Part shown: one piece after another, positions 38,796 through 48,106 of the stretch | Layout: every line of letters starts with the position of its first letter | Numbering within the stretch: position 1 is the stretch's first letter | DNA from: Promineifilum sp. | GTDB taxonomy: Bacteria > Chloroflexota > Anaerolineae > Promineifilales > Promineifilaceae | Reading direction: 5' to 3' | Length of the DNA stretch: 64,000 bases | Assembly (NCBI GenBank): GCA_020634335.1 | Contig: JACKBY010000007.1 | Location: forward strand, 1-64,000 | Translations under genes and position numbers: made by a program | Notes under the pieces: model-generated | Databases searched by the model: none | What the model was told of the DNA's origin: nothing | Seen by the model: the letters and a program-made list of their open reading frames with translations, nothing else

Positions 38796-39317
38796 ATGAC
38801 GATACAATTCTCAATCGGTCACTGGTACTATGACGGCCAACGCGCCTATGAAGTCCTGGCCGTCGAAGGGGCGCGTTTGCTCGTCCGCTACCAGGGGGAA
38901 ACCGAGCCTGTGGCCTGCTACCTGCCCGCGCAGGCCCGACTGGCCGAAGCCATCGACGGCCCGCCTCAATCCCCCCTTCCCCAGCACCACGCAAACGTCG
39001 CCCCACGAAAAACAAACGCGACGACATTCGAGACAAAAGAAACCTCACCGCTTATCGCTGAACTCATCCGCCGCCATTCCCAACCGGCCAGCGACTATCT
39101 CACCCACGACCAGATCGTCGACCTGATCCTCACCGATCTCAAAGGTCAACACCTGATTGAACAAGCCATTCGGCTCGGCAATCCTAACCCTCCGATCCGC
39201 CTTGCCGGGAATATGCTCGACCATTTCAGCGCGCGCATTACTGATTCCACTTCCGAATATGCCGGCCGCTTCAACCGCCGGAAAATCGACGGCAAATGGG
39301 CCTACAAGTCACGATAG
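38796..39317 (+). CDS. Hypothetical protein
   Basis: The 173-residue protein starts with an SH3-like segment (FSIGHWYYDGQRAYEVLAVEGARLLVRYQGE), then a polar linker, then a helical region with DLILTDLKGQHLIEQAIRLGN and a basic tail (AGRFNRRKIDGKWAYKSR). I do not know the family. A short GAG precedes the ATG. It has no membrane span or signal peptide, and it follows the DUF2442 remnant on the same strand. Confidence 0.55.
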   Translation: MTIQFSIGHWYYDGQRAYEVLAVEGARLLVRYQGETEPVACYLPAQARLAEAIDGPPQSPLPQHHANVAPRKTNATTFETKETSPLIAELIRRHSQPASDYLTHDQIVDLILTDLKGQHLIEQAIRLGNPNPPIRLAGNMLDHFSARITDSTSEYAGRFNRRKIDGKWAYKSR

Positions 39318-39474
39318 CCTTAGGTTACCTTTATACCGCTGTTCTCTAGATCAATTTTTAAAGTTTTATCAGGATATCTAAAGGCATTTCCGGGACACCT
39401 CCTTGGCGGAACTTGCTAAACTCATCCTGACCCCACCAGAGGAATGAAAAACGAGGGCGAGACACAGGTTTCCC

Positions 39475-41298
39475 CTACCTTTCCCCCGTCTGCACCCGCC
39501 ACAGCCCCGCGTAAAGCCCGCCCCGCGCCCCGGCCAGCGCCTCGTGCGTGCCCTGCTCCACCAGCTCGCCGTTCTCCAGCACGAAGATTCGGTCGGCGTT
39601 GCGCACCGTCGATAGCCGGTGGGCGATGACGATCATCGTTCGCCCCTTGGAGATGCGCTCCATCGAACGCTGGATGGCCGCCTCCGTCTCGTTGTCCACC
39701 GACGACGTGGCCTCGTCCAGAATCAACACCGCCGGATCCTTCAGCACCGCGCGGGCGATGGAGATGCGCTGCCGCTGTCCGCCCGACAGCTTCTGCCCTC
39801 GCTCCCCGACGATGGTGTCATAGCCGTCGGGCAACTGCATGATGAACTCGTGGGCCTCGGCAATGTGCGCCGCGGCCACGATCTCGTCTAGCGTAGCGTC
39901 GAACGACCCGTAGGCGATATTCTCGCGCACGCTGCCGTGGAACAGGAATACGTCCTGGCTGACCAGCCCGATGGCCCCCCGCAGCGCCTCGAAAGTCAAC
40001 TCGCGCACGTCGCGGCCGTCCAGACACACCCGCCCCGACTCGACGTCATAGAAGCGCAGCAGCAGCTTGATGATCGTCGTCTTGCCCGATCCGGTCGGCC
40101 CCACGATGGCCGCCGTTGACCCCGCCGGAATGCGCAGCGACAGATCGCGCAACACGTGCGGCCGTTGGTCACTGTAACCTTCATAGTCACGCCAGCTATA
40201 GCGAAAGCTGACGCCCTCAAAGGCCACTTCTCCTAGAGGGGCTTCCCGGCCACGAGCCGTAGCCGTCCACTCGGCCAGACCCTCGCTCACTTGCGACCGC
40301 GTATCAAGCACGCGGAAGACCCTCGACGTGGAGGCCATGGCTCGCTGATAGAGGTCGAGCGTCTCGCCCAGCCGCGTCAGCGGCCACAACAACCGCTGCG
40401 TCATGAACACCAGCACGCTGTAGACGCCCACGTTGAGCTGCCCGCGAATGACCAGCAGGCCGCCAAAGACCATGATGGCGATGAAGCCGCCCATGATGAA
40501 CATACGGATGAGGGGCACAAAGGCCGAACTCAGGCGGATGGCCGCGGCGTTGCGGCGGCGGTATTCGTCGCTCTCCGCGGCGATACGGCCGACCTCATAG
40601 GCTTCGGCTGTGTAGCTCTTCACCGTGGCAATGCCGCCCAGATTGTTGCCCAGGACGCTGTTGAGGATGCCCACCTGCTCACGCACGGCCGCATAGCGCG
40701 GAGCCAGCCGCCGCTGGAACAGCAGCGACCCGTAAATGATGAACGGCATGGGCAGGATAGTCATCCAGGCCACGCTGGGAGCCAGCACCGCGAACGCCCC
40801 CAGCACCACCACCACGGTCGTGATCAGTTGGATGATCTCGTTCGCGCCGATGTCGAGGAAGCGCTCCAGCTGGTTGACGTCATCGTTGAGCACCGACATC
40901 AGACCGCCCGTGCTCTGCTCCTCGAAGTAGGCCATGTCCAACTCCTGCACGTGGGCATAGGTGTCCAGCCGCAGGTCATGCTGGATGTCCTGGGCCAGAT
41001 TGCGCCAGCCGACACTCTTCAGGTAATCGAACAGCGACTCGAAGCCCCATAGCACGGCCGTCAGCACCCCCAATCCCACCAACTGGTCGGTCACGTCTAC
41101 CAGTCCAAAGCGGGCCAAGATCGAATCCTCCTGCGACACGACTACGTCCACGGCCATGCCGATGAGTACCGGCGGGGCCAGGTCAAACAGCTTGTTCAGC
41201 ACCGAATACGTTGCGGCCAGGGTGAGACGCGCTCGGTATTCGCGGGCATACTGCGCCAATCGTCGCAGGGGATGAGGAGAAGTTGTAGTTGCACTCAT
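39475..41298 (-). CDS. ABC exporter, fused membrane and ATPase domains (MsbA/LmrA type)
   Basis: The 607-residue half-transporter has six transmembrane helices (about 20-320) and a nucleotide-binding domain: Walker A GPTGSGKTT, Q-loop VSQDVFLF, signature LSGGQRQR, Walker B VLILDEATSSVD and the H-loop IAHRLSTV. It works as a dimer to push out lipids, drugs or peptides. No substrate clue is near: its neighbours are a hypothetical and a secreted protein. The start has no clear ribosome site. Confidence 0.93.
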   Translation of the reverse strand: MSATTTSPHPLRRLAQYAREYRARLTLAATYSVLNKLFDLAPPVLIGMAVDVVVSQEDSILARFGLVDVTDQLVGLGVLTAVLWGFESLFDYLKSVGWRNLAQDIQHDLRLDTYAHVQELDMAYFEEQSTGGLMSVLNDDVNQLERFLDIGANEIIQLITTVVVVLGAFAVLAPSVAWMTILPMPFIIYGSLLFQRRLAPRYAAVREQVGILNSVLGNNLGGIATVKSYTAEAYEVGRIAAESDEYRRRNAAAIRLSSAFVPLIRMFIMGGFIAIMVFGGLLVIRGQLNVGVYSVLVFMTQRLLWPLTRLGETLDLYQRAMASTSRVFRVLDTRSQVSEGLAEWTATARGREAPLGEVAFEGVSFRYSWRDYEGYSDQRPHVLRDLSLRIPAGSTAAIVGPTGSGKTTIIKLLLRFYDVESGRVCLDGRDVRELTFEALRGAIGLVSQDVFLFHGSVRENIAYGSFDATLDEIVAAAHIAEAHEFIMQLPDGYDTIVGERGQKLSGGQRQRISIARAVLKDPAVLILDEATSSVDNETEAAIQRSMERISKGRTMIVIAHRLSTVRNADRIFVLENGELVEQGTHEALAGARGGLYAGLWRVQTGER

Positions 41299-41450
41299 GG
41301 GGCAATGATAGCAGAGGGGCTATGGATGGGCGATGACCCCGGGTTTTTCAGAAGTCTATCACCCATCAACCCCATGACGACGGTTCAGGTGACAGAGCCT
41401 CTCGTCATCATCCTCCGAGTCATGCAGGCGGGTCAAGGCCGCACGCCTAC

Positions 41451-41478
41451 TTGACAACACACCCGCCTGCCGTACACT
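41451..41478 (+). promoter_or_regulatory. Promoter for the secreted protein gene
   Basis: Perfect TTGACA (41451-41456), a 16-bp spacer and TACACT (41473-41478) about 90 bp before the start codon of the secreted protein. The leader in between has a GC hairpin. Confidence 0.55.
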
Positions 41479-41565
41479 AGCGAGTGATGCACTTCCAGGG
41501 AGCCTGTCTTCTTACAATTGAGTGAGAAGGCCCGGCCCTTTACGAGTTAAATCCGGGGAGGCTTT

Positions 41566-42276
41566 TTGACTCAACTCCGCACCCTGCTTCTGATTTGCGG
41601 CATCTGTTTGGCTTCTATTGGCGTGCCCCACCCCAGCGGCTTCCACCAGCAGGCGGCGGCCGATGAACCCACCAACTCTCTCTTGTACGTTCCCGTCGTG
41701 ACGTCGGCCTATTGCGGCGCTTTTTATGACACTTTCGAGGACCCGGCCGTCGGCTGGTTTTCCGGCACAGTGGGAGGAGTGCGGGCCGAGGTCATGGCTG
41801 GTGAATATCGCCTCACCTTTGCCGAAAGCGGCCTGGTCTGGTTTGTGGCCGGACCGATGTGCGGCCAGCGCGCGTATCGTGCCGCGGTGGATGCTCGCTG
41901 GGCGGGAACACCCGGCAACTTTATCGGCCTTCTCTTTGAGTTCGAAGAAAATCCCGCACGCGCCTACCTGTTCGCCGTCAATACCGACGACCGGCTGTGG
42001 CTGGTGTTCGAGGTGCGAGACAACGCCCTCAACGTCCTTATTCCTCCGACGGGCAACAACGCCGTCTTGCCTGGCGAGGCTTTCAATCGGCTGGCTGTCG
42101 AACGGGTAAGCGACGACATCACCTTGTCTGTTAACGGTGTCGCCGTCGGCCAATTGACGGGAGCCGGCCCCGCGGCGCTCCCCGTCCTGGCCGGTGTCGC
42201 CGCGGCCAGCTACACAACCCAACAAACCGCTGAGGCGCGCTTCGACAATTTTCTCTTCGAGCCGATTCGCGAATAA
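41566..42276 (+). CDS. Secreted protein with LamG/concanavalin-like fold
   Basis: The start is probably TTG at 41566, 5 nt after GGGGAGG. A signal peptide (LLLICGICLASIGVPHPSGF) leads to 180-residue sequence: YDTFEDPAVGWFSG, IGLLFEFEENPARAYLFAVNTDDRLWLVFEV, VLPGEAFNRLAVERVSDDITLSVNGV, ARFDNFLFEP. This is the pattern of LamG/DUF1080-like jelly-roll domains in bacterial secreted proteins that bind sugars. Function not known. Confidence 0.72.
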   Translation: MTQLRTLLLICGICLASIGVPHPSGFHQQAAADEPTNSLLYVPVVTSAYCGAFYDTFEDPAVGWFSGTVGGVRAEVMAGEYRLTFAESGLVWFVAGPMCGQRAYRAAVDARWAGTPGNFIGLLFEFEENPARAYLFAVNTDDRLWLVFEVRDNALNVLIPPTGNNAVLPGEAFNRLAVERVSDDITLSVNGVAVGQLTGAGPAALPVLAGVAAASYTTQQTAEARFDNFLFEPIRE

Positions 42277-42293
42277 TCCCCCCGGTCAATGCC

Positions 42294-42554
42294 TCATCCA
42301 TCCTCGTCCTCGGGAGACGGCGGTCCCTCCTCCCGCTGGTGGGCCGCGATGAGATCGAACAGATCGACCGTGCGATCCAAATTCTTCCAATCCCCCTCCA
42401 CGATGTGCGGCCGTCGTAGCCGGGCGATGAAAATATCGGAGCCAAGATACATGTCTCCCACTTCTGTACCTCGTGTGCGCTCGTTGCGACGGAGCAGTTC
42501 GTTCAGCGCCTCGCGAATATCCAGAGTCGGCCTGGACGGCAACTTGTCGGTCAT
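42294..42554 (-). CDS. Small hypothetical protein
   Basis: 86 residues, charged (DIREALNELLRRNERTR, LGSDIFIARLRRPHIVEG, DLIAAHQREEG), no membrane span, acidic C-terminus. I do not recognise it. AGGT lies close to the ATG. It is convergent with the secreted protein gene, their stop codons 17 nt apart. The even use of codons argues for a real gene. Confidence 0.5.
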   Translation of the reverse strand: MTDKLPSRPTLDIREALNELLRRNERTRGTEVGDMYLGSDIFIARLRRPHIVEGDWKNLDRTVDLFDLIAAHQREEGPPSPEDEDG

Positions 42555-42672
42555 TCATTACCTATACATAATCATTCATCCACTATCCCTCCTATTGTAA
42601 CCCGCGGCCCAATCGGGCGGCGTAAAAAGCGCGTGTATCTTGCAGTCGGGGCAACCTGGTTTCTCTGGTTTC

Positions 42673-42785
42673 TAATGTAGCGGCGGTTTTTTAACCGGCT
42701 CCCCAGCCCAGCCACCCATGGGGCCGGTATCTTTACCGGCTTTAACCAGTTCCCAACCGCCGGAAAAGAATCCGGCGCTACATTA
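42673..42785. repeat. Palindromic element B with array of CCGG hairpins
   Basis: TAATGTAGCG at 42673-42682 and its complement at 42776-42785 frame a 113-bp element. Inside are hairpins GCGGCGGTTTTTTAACCGGC, GGCCGGTATCTTTACCGGC and CGCCGGAAAAGAATCCGGCG. The last one is the complement of the core GCGCCGGATTCTT.TCCG.CGG seen in element A at 29.0 kb. It sits just before the M20 peptidase gene. No coding sequence is present. Confidence 0.65.
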
Positions 42786-42867
42786 CCGATTATCCGGTCG
42801 CCCCCTGGGTGCTGATAGGTTATAGTTCGCCCATTTGGTAAACGGCAACCATCCGGAGGAAGAATCA

Positions 42868-44247
42868 ATGACCTTGAATGACCAAAGCGCGCTCGAAGCG
42901 CGCATTGATGATCGCATTGACGCCACACTGGAATACTGGATCGAGCAACTCGGCCGCCTGTGCGCCCAGCCCAGTATCTCCGCCCAGCGCCTGGGCATCG
43001 ACGAGTGCGCCGAGCTGACCGCCACCATGCTGCGCGAGGAGGGGTTCGAGACGGAAATCCTACCCACCGGCGGCAGCCCCATCGTCTTTGGGGAGCACGG
43101 CGGCCGCAGCGACCGCACCCTGCTCTTCTACAATCATTACGATGTGCAACCCCCCGAACCCCTGGAGTTGTGGGACACGCCGCCCTTCACCCTCACCCGC
43201 GTCGGCGATCACTTGTACGCGCGGGGCGTCAGCGACGACAAGGGCCAGCTCATCACGCGCATGGCCGCCACAGCCGCGGTGCGCGATGTGCTGGGCGAGC
43301 TGCCCGTGCGCCTCAAATACTTTGTTGAAGGCGAGGAGGAAGTTGGCAGCCCCAACATTCCCGGCGCAATTGACGCCTACAAGGACATGTTCGCGGCCGA
43401 CGGCTGCATCTGGGAGTTCGGCTCGGTCGATTATTCCGGCCGCCCCGAACAAACGCTGGGGATGCGCGGGCTGTGCTACGTCGAACTGACAGTGGAGACC
43501 GCCGCGCTCGATTGTCATTCCGGCCTGGGCGGGTCGCTCATCCCCAATGCCGCCTGGCGGCTGGTGTGGGCACTAAGCACTATCAAGGGCACCGACGAGC
43601 GCATCCGCATCCCCGGTTTCTATGACAATGCTCGCCCGGCCCACGAGCGCGATCTGGCTTACCTGGCCCAAAATCCCGATCATTCTAAAGATTTCCTCGA
43701 AACCTATGGCCTCGACGGCTTTCTGCTGGGCATGACCGGCGGCACAGAGCTGCGACGCGCGGCCGTCTTCGAGCCGACGGCTACCATCAATGGCCTCACC
43801 TCCGGCTATCAGGGGCCGGGAGCCAAAACCGTGCTGCCCGCGCAAGCCTCGGCCAAGATCGATTTCCGTCTCGTGCCCGACCAGACGCCCGAGGAAATTG
43901 TCCCCTTGCTGCGGGCGCACCTGGATGCCGAAGGGTTCCCCGACGTGGCCGTCCGCTACGTGGCCGGCGTCAAACCGGCGCGGACTGATCCCGACGACCC
44001 GTTTGTGCAAATGTCGATTCAGGCGGCCGAAGACGTGTACGGGTTGCCTCCCATCGTCGAGCCGCTCATCGGCGGCAGCGGCCCGCTGCACCCTTTCATC
44101 CACGTATTGGGCCTGCCGGTCGTCACGTCCGGCTGCGGCTACCCCAACAGCCGCGTCCATGCGCCCAACGAGAATATTCGCATTCACGACTTCATCAACG
44201 GCATTCGCCACACGGCGCGCATCATCACGCGGTTTGCCGAGCTCTAG
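42868..44247 (+). CDS. M20-family metallopeptidase (dipeptidase/CNDP-like)
   Basis: From the ATG at 42868 (GGAGGA 7 nt upstream) the protein has 459 residues. It shows the two-metal M20 site: His90 and Asp92 in FYNHYDVQPPEP, Asp in GVSDDKGQ (about 123-124), the catalytic and bridging Glu pair in EGEEEVGSP (about 156-157) and a late His in GCGYPNSRVHAPNE. A dimerisation domain in the middle (about 195-340) is usual. Members cleave dipeptides or remove acyl groups; which one here is not known. No signal peptide: cytosolic. Confidence 0.9.
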   Translation: MTLNDQSALEARIDDRIDATLEYWIEQLGRLCAQPSISAQRLGIDECAELTATMLREEGFETEILPTGGSPIVFGEHGGRSDRTLLFYNHYDVQPPEPLELWDTPPFTLTRVGDHLYARGVSDDKGQLITRMAATAAVRDVLGELPVRLKYFVEGEEEVGSPNIPGAIDAYKDMFAADGCIWEFGSVDYSGRPEQTLGMRGLCYVELTVETAALDCHSGLGGSLIPNAAWRLVWALSTIKGTDERIRIPGFYDNARPAHERDLAYLAQNPDHSKDFLETYGLDGFLLGMTGGTELRRAAVFEPTATINGLTSGYQGPGAKTVLPAQASAKIDFRLVPDQTPEEIVPLLRAHLDAEGFPDVAVRYVAGVKPARTDPDDPFVQMSIQAAEDVYGLPPIVEPLIGGSGPLHPFIHVLGLPVVTSGCGYPNSRVHAPNENIRIHDFINGIRHTARIITRFAEL

Positions 44248-44260
44248 CTTTATCCTCAGC

Positions 44261-44329
44261 GGCCAGATGAGAGAGCGCCGGGTGTGGAGTTTAAAGGCCC
44301 CACACCCGGCGCTCTCATCCATCCTGGCC
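44261..44329. terminator. Long hairpin between convergent M20 and mutase genes
   Basis: A 17-bp perfect stem (GAGAGCGCCGGGTGTGG and complement, 44271-44287 and 44300-44316) is extended by outer GGCCAG/CTGGCC. It ends both transcripts most likely. There is no strong T-tract, so it might act as a mRNA stabiliser as well. Confidence 0.6.
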
Positions 44330-44339
44330 GGGAAGCTGG

Positions 44340-45770
44340 TTACCTTTCCGCCGCGGCTATCGCTTCGCCGAATTCCAGCAAGGCCCGCACGCGCTCGTCG
44401 CTTGGCGCTTCGGCATAGACGCGCAGCACCGGCTCGGTTCCCGACGGCCGGATGAGCAACCAACTGCCGTCGGCCAGATAATACTTGATGCCGTCACTGG
44501 TACGTACTTCTTCAATCGCCACCCCTGAGATGGTTTCCGGTGCGGTCTCCACCAGTTTATGGGTCAATTCCACCTTGACCACGGGGCGCGACAGTTTCAG
44601 GTCGGTGCGCGCGTACTGCGCCGGCCCATATGCGTCCAGCAGCTCATCGACTAGGACGTGTAGCGGTTTATGAGCCTCGGCCATCACCTCCAGCAGTAAC
44701 AAGCCCATTAACACACCGTCACCTTCCGGTATATGGCCGTGGATGCTCATGCCGCCCGACTCCTCGCCGCCCATCACTACATTGTCGCCAATCATCAGGT
44801 CGGAGATATGATTGAAGCCGACCGGCGTCTCGACCACCGGCAGGCCGAATTCGGCGGCAATACGATCGACCATTCGCGTCGTCGACACCGTTCGCACCAC
44901 CCGGCCGCGCAACCCCCTTTTCTCCAACAAGTAGCGCAAGATAAGGCCGAAGATGCGGTGCGGATCGACGAATTGCCCGCGAGCGTCCATCGCCCCGATG
45001 CGGTCAGCGTCCCCGTCTGTCGCCAGTCCCGCGTGGCGATTGCTGTTCTGCATGGCCGATGCCAACAGGGTCAAATGTTTGGCGATGGGTTCGGGATGAA
45101 TGCCGCCGAATCCGGGGTTCATCTCGTCGCGCAAGTTAAGCACGTCCGTGCGCGAGCGCATCAACATCTCGCTGATCGTTCGCCGGCCGGCCCCATACAT
45201 GGCATCGTGGATGATGCGCAATTCACCCTCGTGGATAATGTCCAGATCGATCAGGGTTCCCAGATGTTCGTAATAGGCCCACGCCGGGTCAAACTTCACC
45301 ACGCGCCCGCTCTGGATGGCCTCCTCAATCGGCATGAGGCGTGGCTCCCGGCCGGAGGCTTCATTCTCCAACAGGTAGCGTTCGACAAGACGATGCTGCT
45401 CCACGCTGGCGCTGCCGCCGTAAGATGCCTTTAGTTTGACGCCGTTATAGCGCGGCGGGTTATGGCTGGCCGTTATCATCACCCCGGCGGTTGCCATACG
45501 GTTCACAACCGCATAACTAATAGCCGGCGTCGGCGTATCGGCTCGCGCCAGCAACGTCTGGATGTCATTGGCGGCCATCACGCACGCCACTTCGGCCGCA
45601 TAGCGATCCGACAGAAAACGAGTATCGAAGCCAATCACCACGCTGGGGTCAGTTGGGTTCTCCGCGCACGCTAAATCGGCAATCGCCTGGGCCACAAGTC
45701 TAAGGTTGGCGAATGTAAACTCTTCACTAATGACAGCCCGCCAGCCGTCCGTCCCGAATTTAACCGTCAT
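44340..45770 (-). CDS. Phosphoglucomutase/phosphomannomutase
   Basis: Start at ATG 45770 (GGGAG 5 nt upstream; the frame goes on 24 codons further without support) gives 476 residues. It opens VKFGTDGWRA; active-site Ser102 is in MITASHNPP; metal loop is DGDADRIGA; sugar loop GGEESGGMS; and phosphate loop RPSGTEPVLR. These enzymes move phosphate between C1 and C6 of a hexose. Sugar preference cannot be predicted. Confidence 0.92.
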   Translation of the reverse strand: MTVKFGTDGWRAVISEEFTFANLRLVAQAIADLACAENPTDPSVVIGFDTRFLSDRYAAEVACVMAANDIQTLLARADTPTPAISYAVVNRMATAGVMITASHNPPRYNGVKLKASYGGSASVEQHRLVERYLLENEASGREPRLMPIEEAIQSGRVVKFDPAWAYYEHLGTLIDLDIIHEGELRIIHDAMYGAGRRTISEMLMRSRTDVLNLRDEMNPGFGGIHPEPIAKHLTLLASAMQNSNRHAGLATDGDADRIGAMDARGQFVDPHRIFGLILRYLLEKRGLRGRVVRTVSTTRMVDRIAAEFGLPVVETPVGFNHISDLMIGDNVVMGGEESGGMSIHGHIPEGDGVLMGLLLLEVMAEAHKPLHVLVDELLDAYGPAQYARTDLKLSRPVVKVELTHKLVETAPETISGVAIEEVRTSDGIKYYLADGSWLLIRPSGTEPVLRVYAEAPSDERVRALLEFGEAIAAAER

Positions 45771-45850
45771 ACATTCTCCCGGATAAAGACCTAACAGGTA
45801 AGCGATTAGGATACCTATCAGACTATGCATCCTGTTACGCAAGAAATATG

Positions 45851-45907
45851 ATCCGCAGATTTCACAGAATTAAGAGGACATCTGCGAAATCTGCCCGATC
45901 TGCGGAT
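45851..45907. repeat. ATCTGCGG-type inverted repeat
   Basis: ATCCGCAGAT at 45851-45860 and its complement at 45898-45907 flank a region containing the related words TTTCACAG and ATCTGCGAAATCTGC. Such iterated CGCAGAT sequences occur as dispersed repeats in many bacterial genomes. Found between the mutase and the glycerate kinase genes. Confidence 0.5.
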
Positions 45908-45988
45908 TCTTCTGAAAATTATTAATGCGACAGTGGGCTAAACGTCACACGCCTGTCTGTCAGTTCCTCCCGAAACGAGCACTCCCTT

Positions 45989-47386
45989 TTACTCCCCATA
46001 AGACAATATCACCACCAGGTCATTGACGTTGGTGGCCGTCGGCCCCGTCGTGATCAGGTGTGGCTCCGCCCGGCCGTGGCTTAGCTCGTCCAGACGAGCA
46101 AAGAAGGTGTGGCTGCCGTTGTCCAAAAGATAAGCGATGGGATCAATGCCATAGGAACGAGCCAGACGTGCCGTGTCGCCGGTGATAATTGCCCCGGCGG
46201 CCGGCGTCGGGCCGTCTTCTCCGTCCGTCGCGAAACTGAACACCACCGCCCGGGATTGACGTTCCAGGGCCAGAGCCGCGGCCAGAGCCAACTCCTGATT
46301 GCGGCCTCCCTGCCCTTTGCCACGCACCGTCACCGTCGTTTCGCCGCCCATAATGAGGCATTGTCCCGCCGGCAGGTCGCGCGCGATGCCGGCCGCCAGC
46401 CGCCCGATCTCTCGCGCCTGTCCGTCCAGATGGACCGTCAACAATTGGCCGACAAACCCCAGGCGAATGGCCGCGACCAAGGCCGCCATCGCTGCGATGC
46501 GCACATCGCCCACGATAAAATTGCGCACGGGCGGCCGCGGGGCCTGGTGCAGATAGCGAGCCTGATTCAGGGCCAACGCCAGCCGCCCCCATTCTTCCCG
46601 CTCCAGTTGACGGGCAATATCGTACCGGCCGAGGACCTTCACCGCGCCCACGACCAGATCATCCTCCGGCACAGTCGGCCCGCTGCCAATAACATTAATC
46701 GGGTTCCCGATCACATCGGACAGGATGAGGCCATAACAGGTGGCGGGAACGGCCGCGCGGGCCAATCCACCGCTTTTGATGCGATCCACCGAACGGCGGA
46801 CCGCGTTCAACTCATTAATACTACAGCCACTCTTTAACAGCAATCCCACAAGTTTGCGCCAGTCGTCCAGTGGCATTAGCGGCTGGGTAAGCAACGACGA
46901 GGTGCCCCCTGAAATGAGGCACAATACTGCGTCCTCGCGCCGCAACCCGGACAACATGTCCACGACAGCTCGTGTCCCGGCGACACTGCGCTCATCAGGA
47001 ACTGGATGACTGCCTCTAAACACCCTGATGGGCCGCCCCGAAAACTCGCCTTCTTCAAATGGATCGGCGTCGGCCGAGCCATTGGCGCCCGTGATATCTT
47101 TGGTAATCACGATTCCCGCAGTCAGGTCATCGCCCAACACCCGCAGGACGGCGCGCGCCATGGGGATGGCGGCCTTGCCGGTCGCTACCAGATAGACCCG
47201 CCCGCGATCCAGGTCGACTTGTTCGGCATCCGGCTCGCGGCCAATCGTGAGCGTCTGGCCATCACGGGCCAGGTACCGACTCATTATGGCCTCGGCATCG
47301 GCCGCAGCGACGACCGCAGCGACGATCTCGTCAACGTGATGACGGTAGGCAATATAGCCGGGCGGGGAAGGGACATTGAATGTCAT
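45989..47386 (-). CDS. Glycerate 2-kinase type (MOFRL/DUF4147)
   Basis: The 465-residue protein has the two domains of GckA glycerate kinases: the N-terminal Rossmann part with VYLVATGKAAIPMARAVL and CLISGGTSSLLTQP, and the MOFRL C-terminal with GGETTVTVRGKGQGGRNQELALAAAL and FATDGEDGPTPAAGAII. It phosphorylates D-glycerate to 2-phosphoglycerate, linking serine or hexarate catabolism with glycolysis. Full length; cytosolic. The histidine phosphatase lies 43 nt upstream on the same strand. Confidence 0.9.
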   Translation of the reverse strand: MTFNVPSPPGYIAYRHHVDEIVAAVVAAADAEAIMSRYLARDGQTLTIGREPDAEQVDLDRGRVYLVATGKAAIPMARAVLRVLGDDLTAGIVITKDITGANGSADADPFEEGEFSGRPIRVFRGSHPVPDERSVAGTRAVVDMLSGLRREDAVLCLISGGTSSLLTQPLMPLDDWRKLVGLLLKSGCSINELNAVRRSVDRIKSGGLARAAVPATCYGLILSDVIGNPINVIGSGPTVPEDDLVVGAVKVLGRYDIARQLEREEWGRLALALNQARYLHQAPRPPVRNFIVGDVRIAAMAALVAAIRLGFVGQLLTVHLDGQAREIGRLAAGIARDLPAGQCLIMGGETTVTVRGKGQGGRNQELALAAALALERQSRAVVFSFATDGEDGPTPAAGAIITGDTARLARSYGIDPIAYLLDNGSHTFFARLDELSHGRAEPHLITTGPTATNVNDLVVILSYGE

Positions 47387-47430
47387 GGGCGCTAAGTGAG
47401 TATAGCATGGCGGTCACGCGTGCCCACTTG

Positions 47431-48051
47431 TCAATCTTCTAGCAATTCAAGGTGGGCGGCGTCATTCAAGCCCGTCAGCCGAGCGTGACCGTGGTCGACG
47501 ACCACGCGGCTGATGGATGTGTTGCCGCCCACGGATAAAATAGCGTGGCCGCTCGGCGGCAACCGAAGCAACTGAACAAGCGTCGTAAGGATCATGCCGC
47601 CATGGCTCACCACGGCAACGGTTTCTCCCGGATGCCGGCTCAAAAGTCTGGCGCACGCGGCCGTCGAGCGCGCAATAACGTCGGCTTGCTCCTCCGCGCC
47701 GGAGACGCCTATAATTGGCCCCGTCAGCCGTGACGCCCACACGTCAGGATAACGCTCCTCGATCTCCTCCGACGTCAAACCCTCCAGAACGCCAAAGCCC
47801 CGCTCGCGCCAGTCAGGATCAATGGCCGGTTGAATCCCCAATGACGCGCCCAGGATTGTGGCCGTCTCCGACGCACGCGCCAGGTCCGAGGCATAAAGAT
47901 GAGCGATATGCCACGTAGATAATCGCCGCGCCAGCAGGCGAGCCTGCCGGCGGCCGTTTTCGGAGAGCGACGGGTCGGCATGTCCCTGCCAGCGCCGGGC
48001 TTCGTTCCACGTGCTCTGCCCGTGACGAATGAATATGAGTCGAGTGGTCAT
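47431..48051 (-). CDS. Histidine phosphatase (phosphoglycerate mutase-like)
   Basis: The 206-residue protein has the RHG motif LIFIRHGQSTWNE (nucleophile His10), YASDLARASETA with the second phosphate-binding Arg, E in WRERGFGVLEG, and the second His in VVSHGGMILT. It belongs to the GpmB/CobC/PhoE branch; substrate not known. The gene precedes glycerate kinase in the same direction, which may hint at 3-/2-phosphoglycerate metabolism, though many family members are general phosphatases. Confidence 0.88.
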   Translation of the reverse strand: MTTRLIFIRHGQSTWNEARRWQGHADPSLSENGRRQARLLARRLSTWHIAHLYASDLARASETATILGASLGIQPAIDPDWRERGFGVLEGLTSEEIEERYPDVWASRLTGPIIGVSGAEEQADVIARSTAACARLLSRHPGETVAVVSHGGMILTTLVQLLRLPPSGHAILSVGGNTSISRVVVDHGHARLTGLNDAAHLELLED

Positions 48052-48106
48052 AAGTTAAATACTGGTGAATGGTGGAAAATTACAAGACCAATAAAAGCGG
48101 GGTTGG

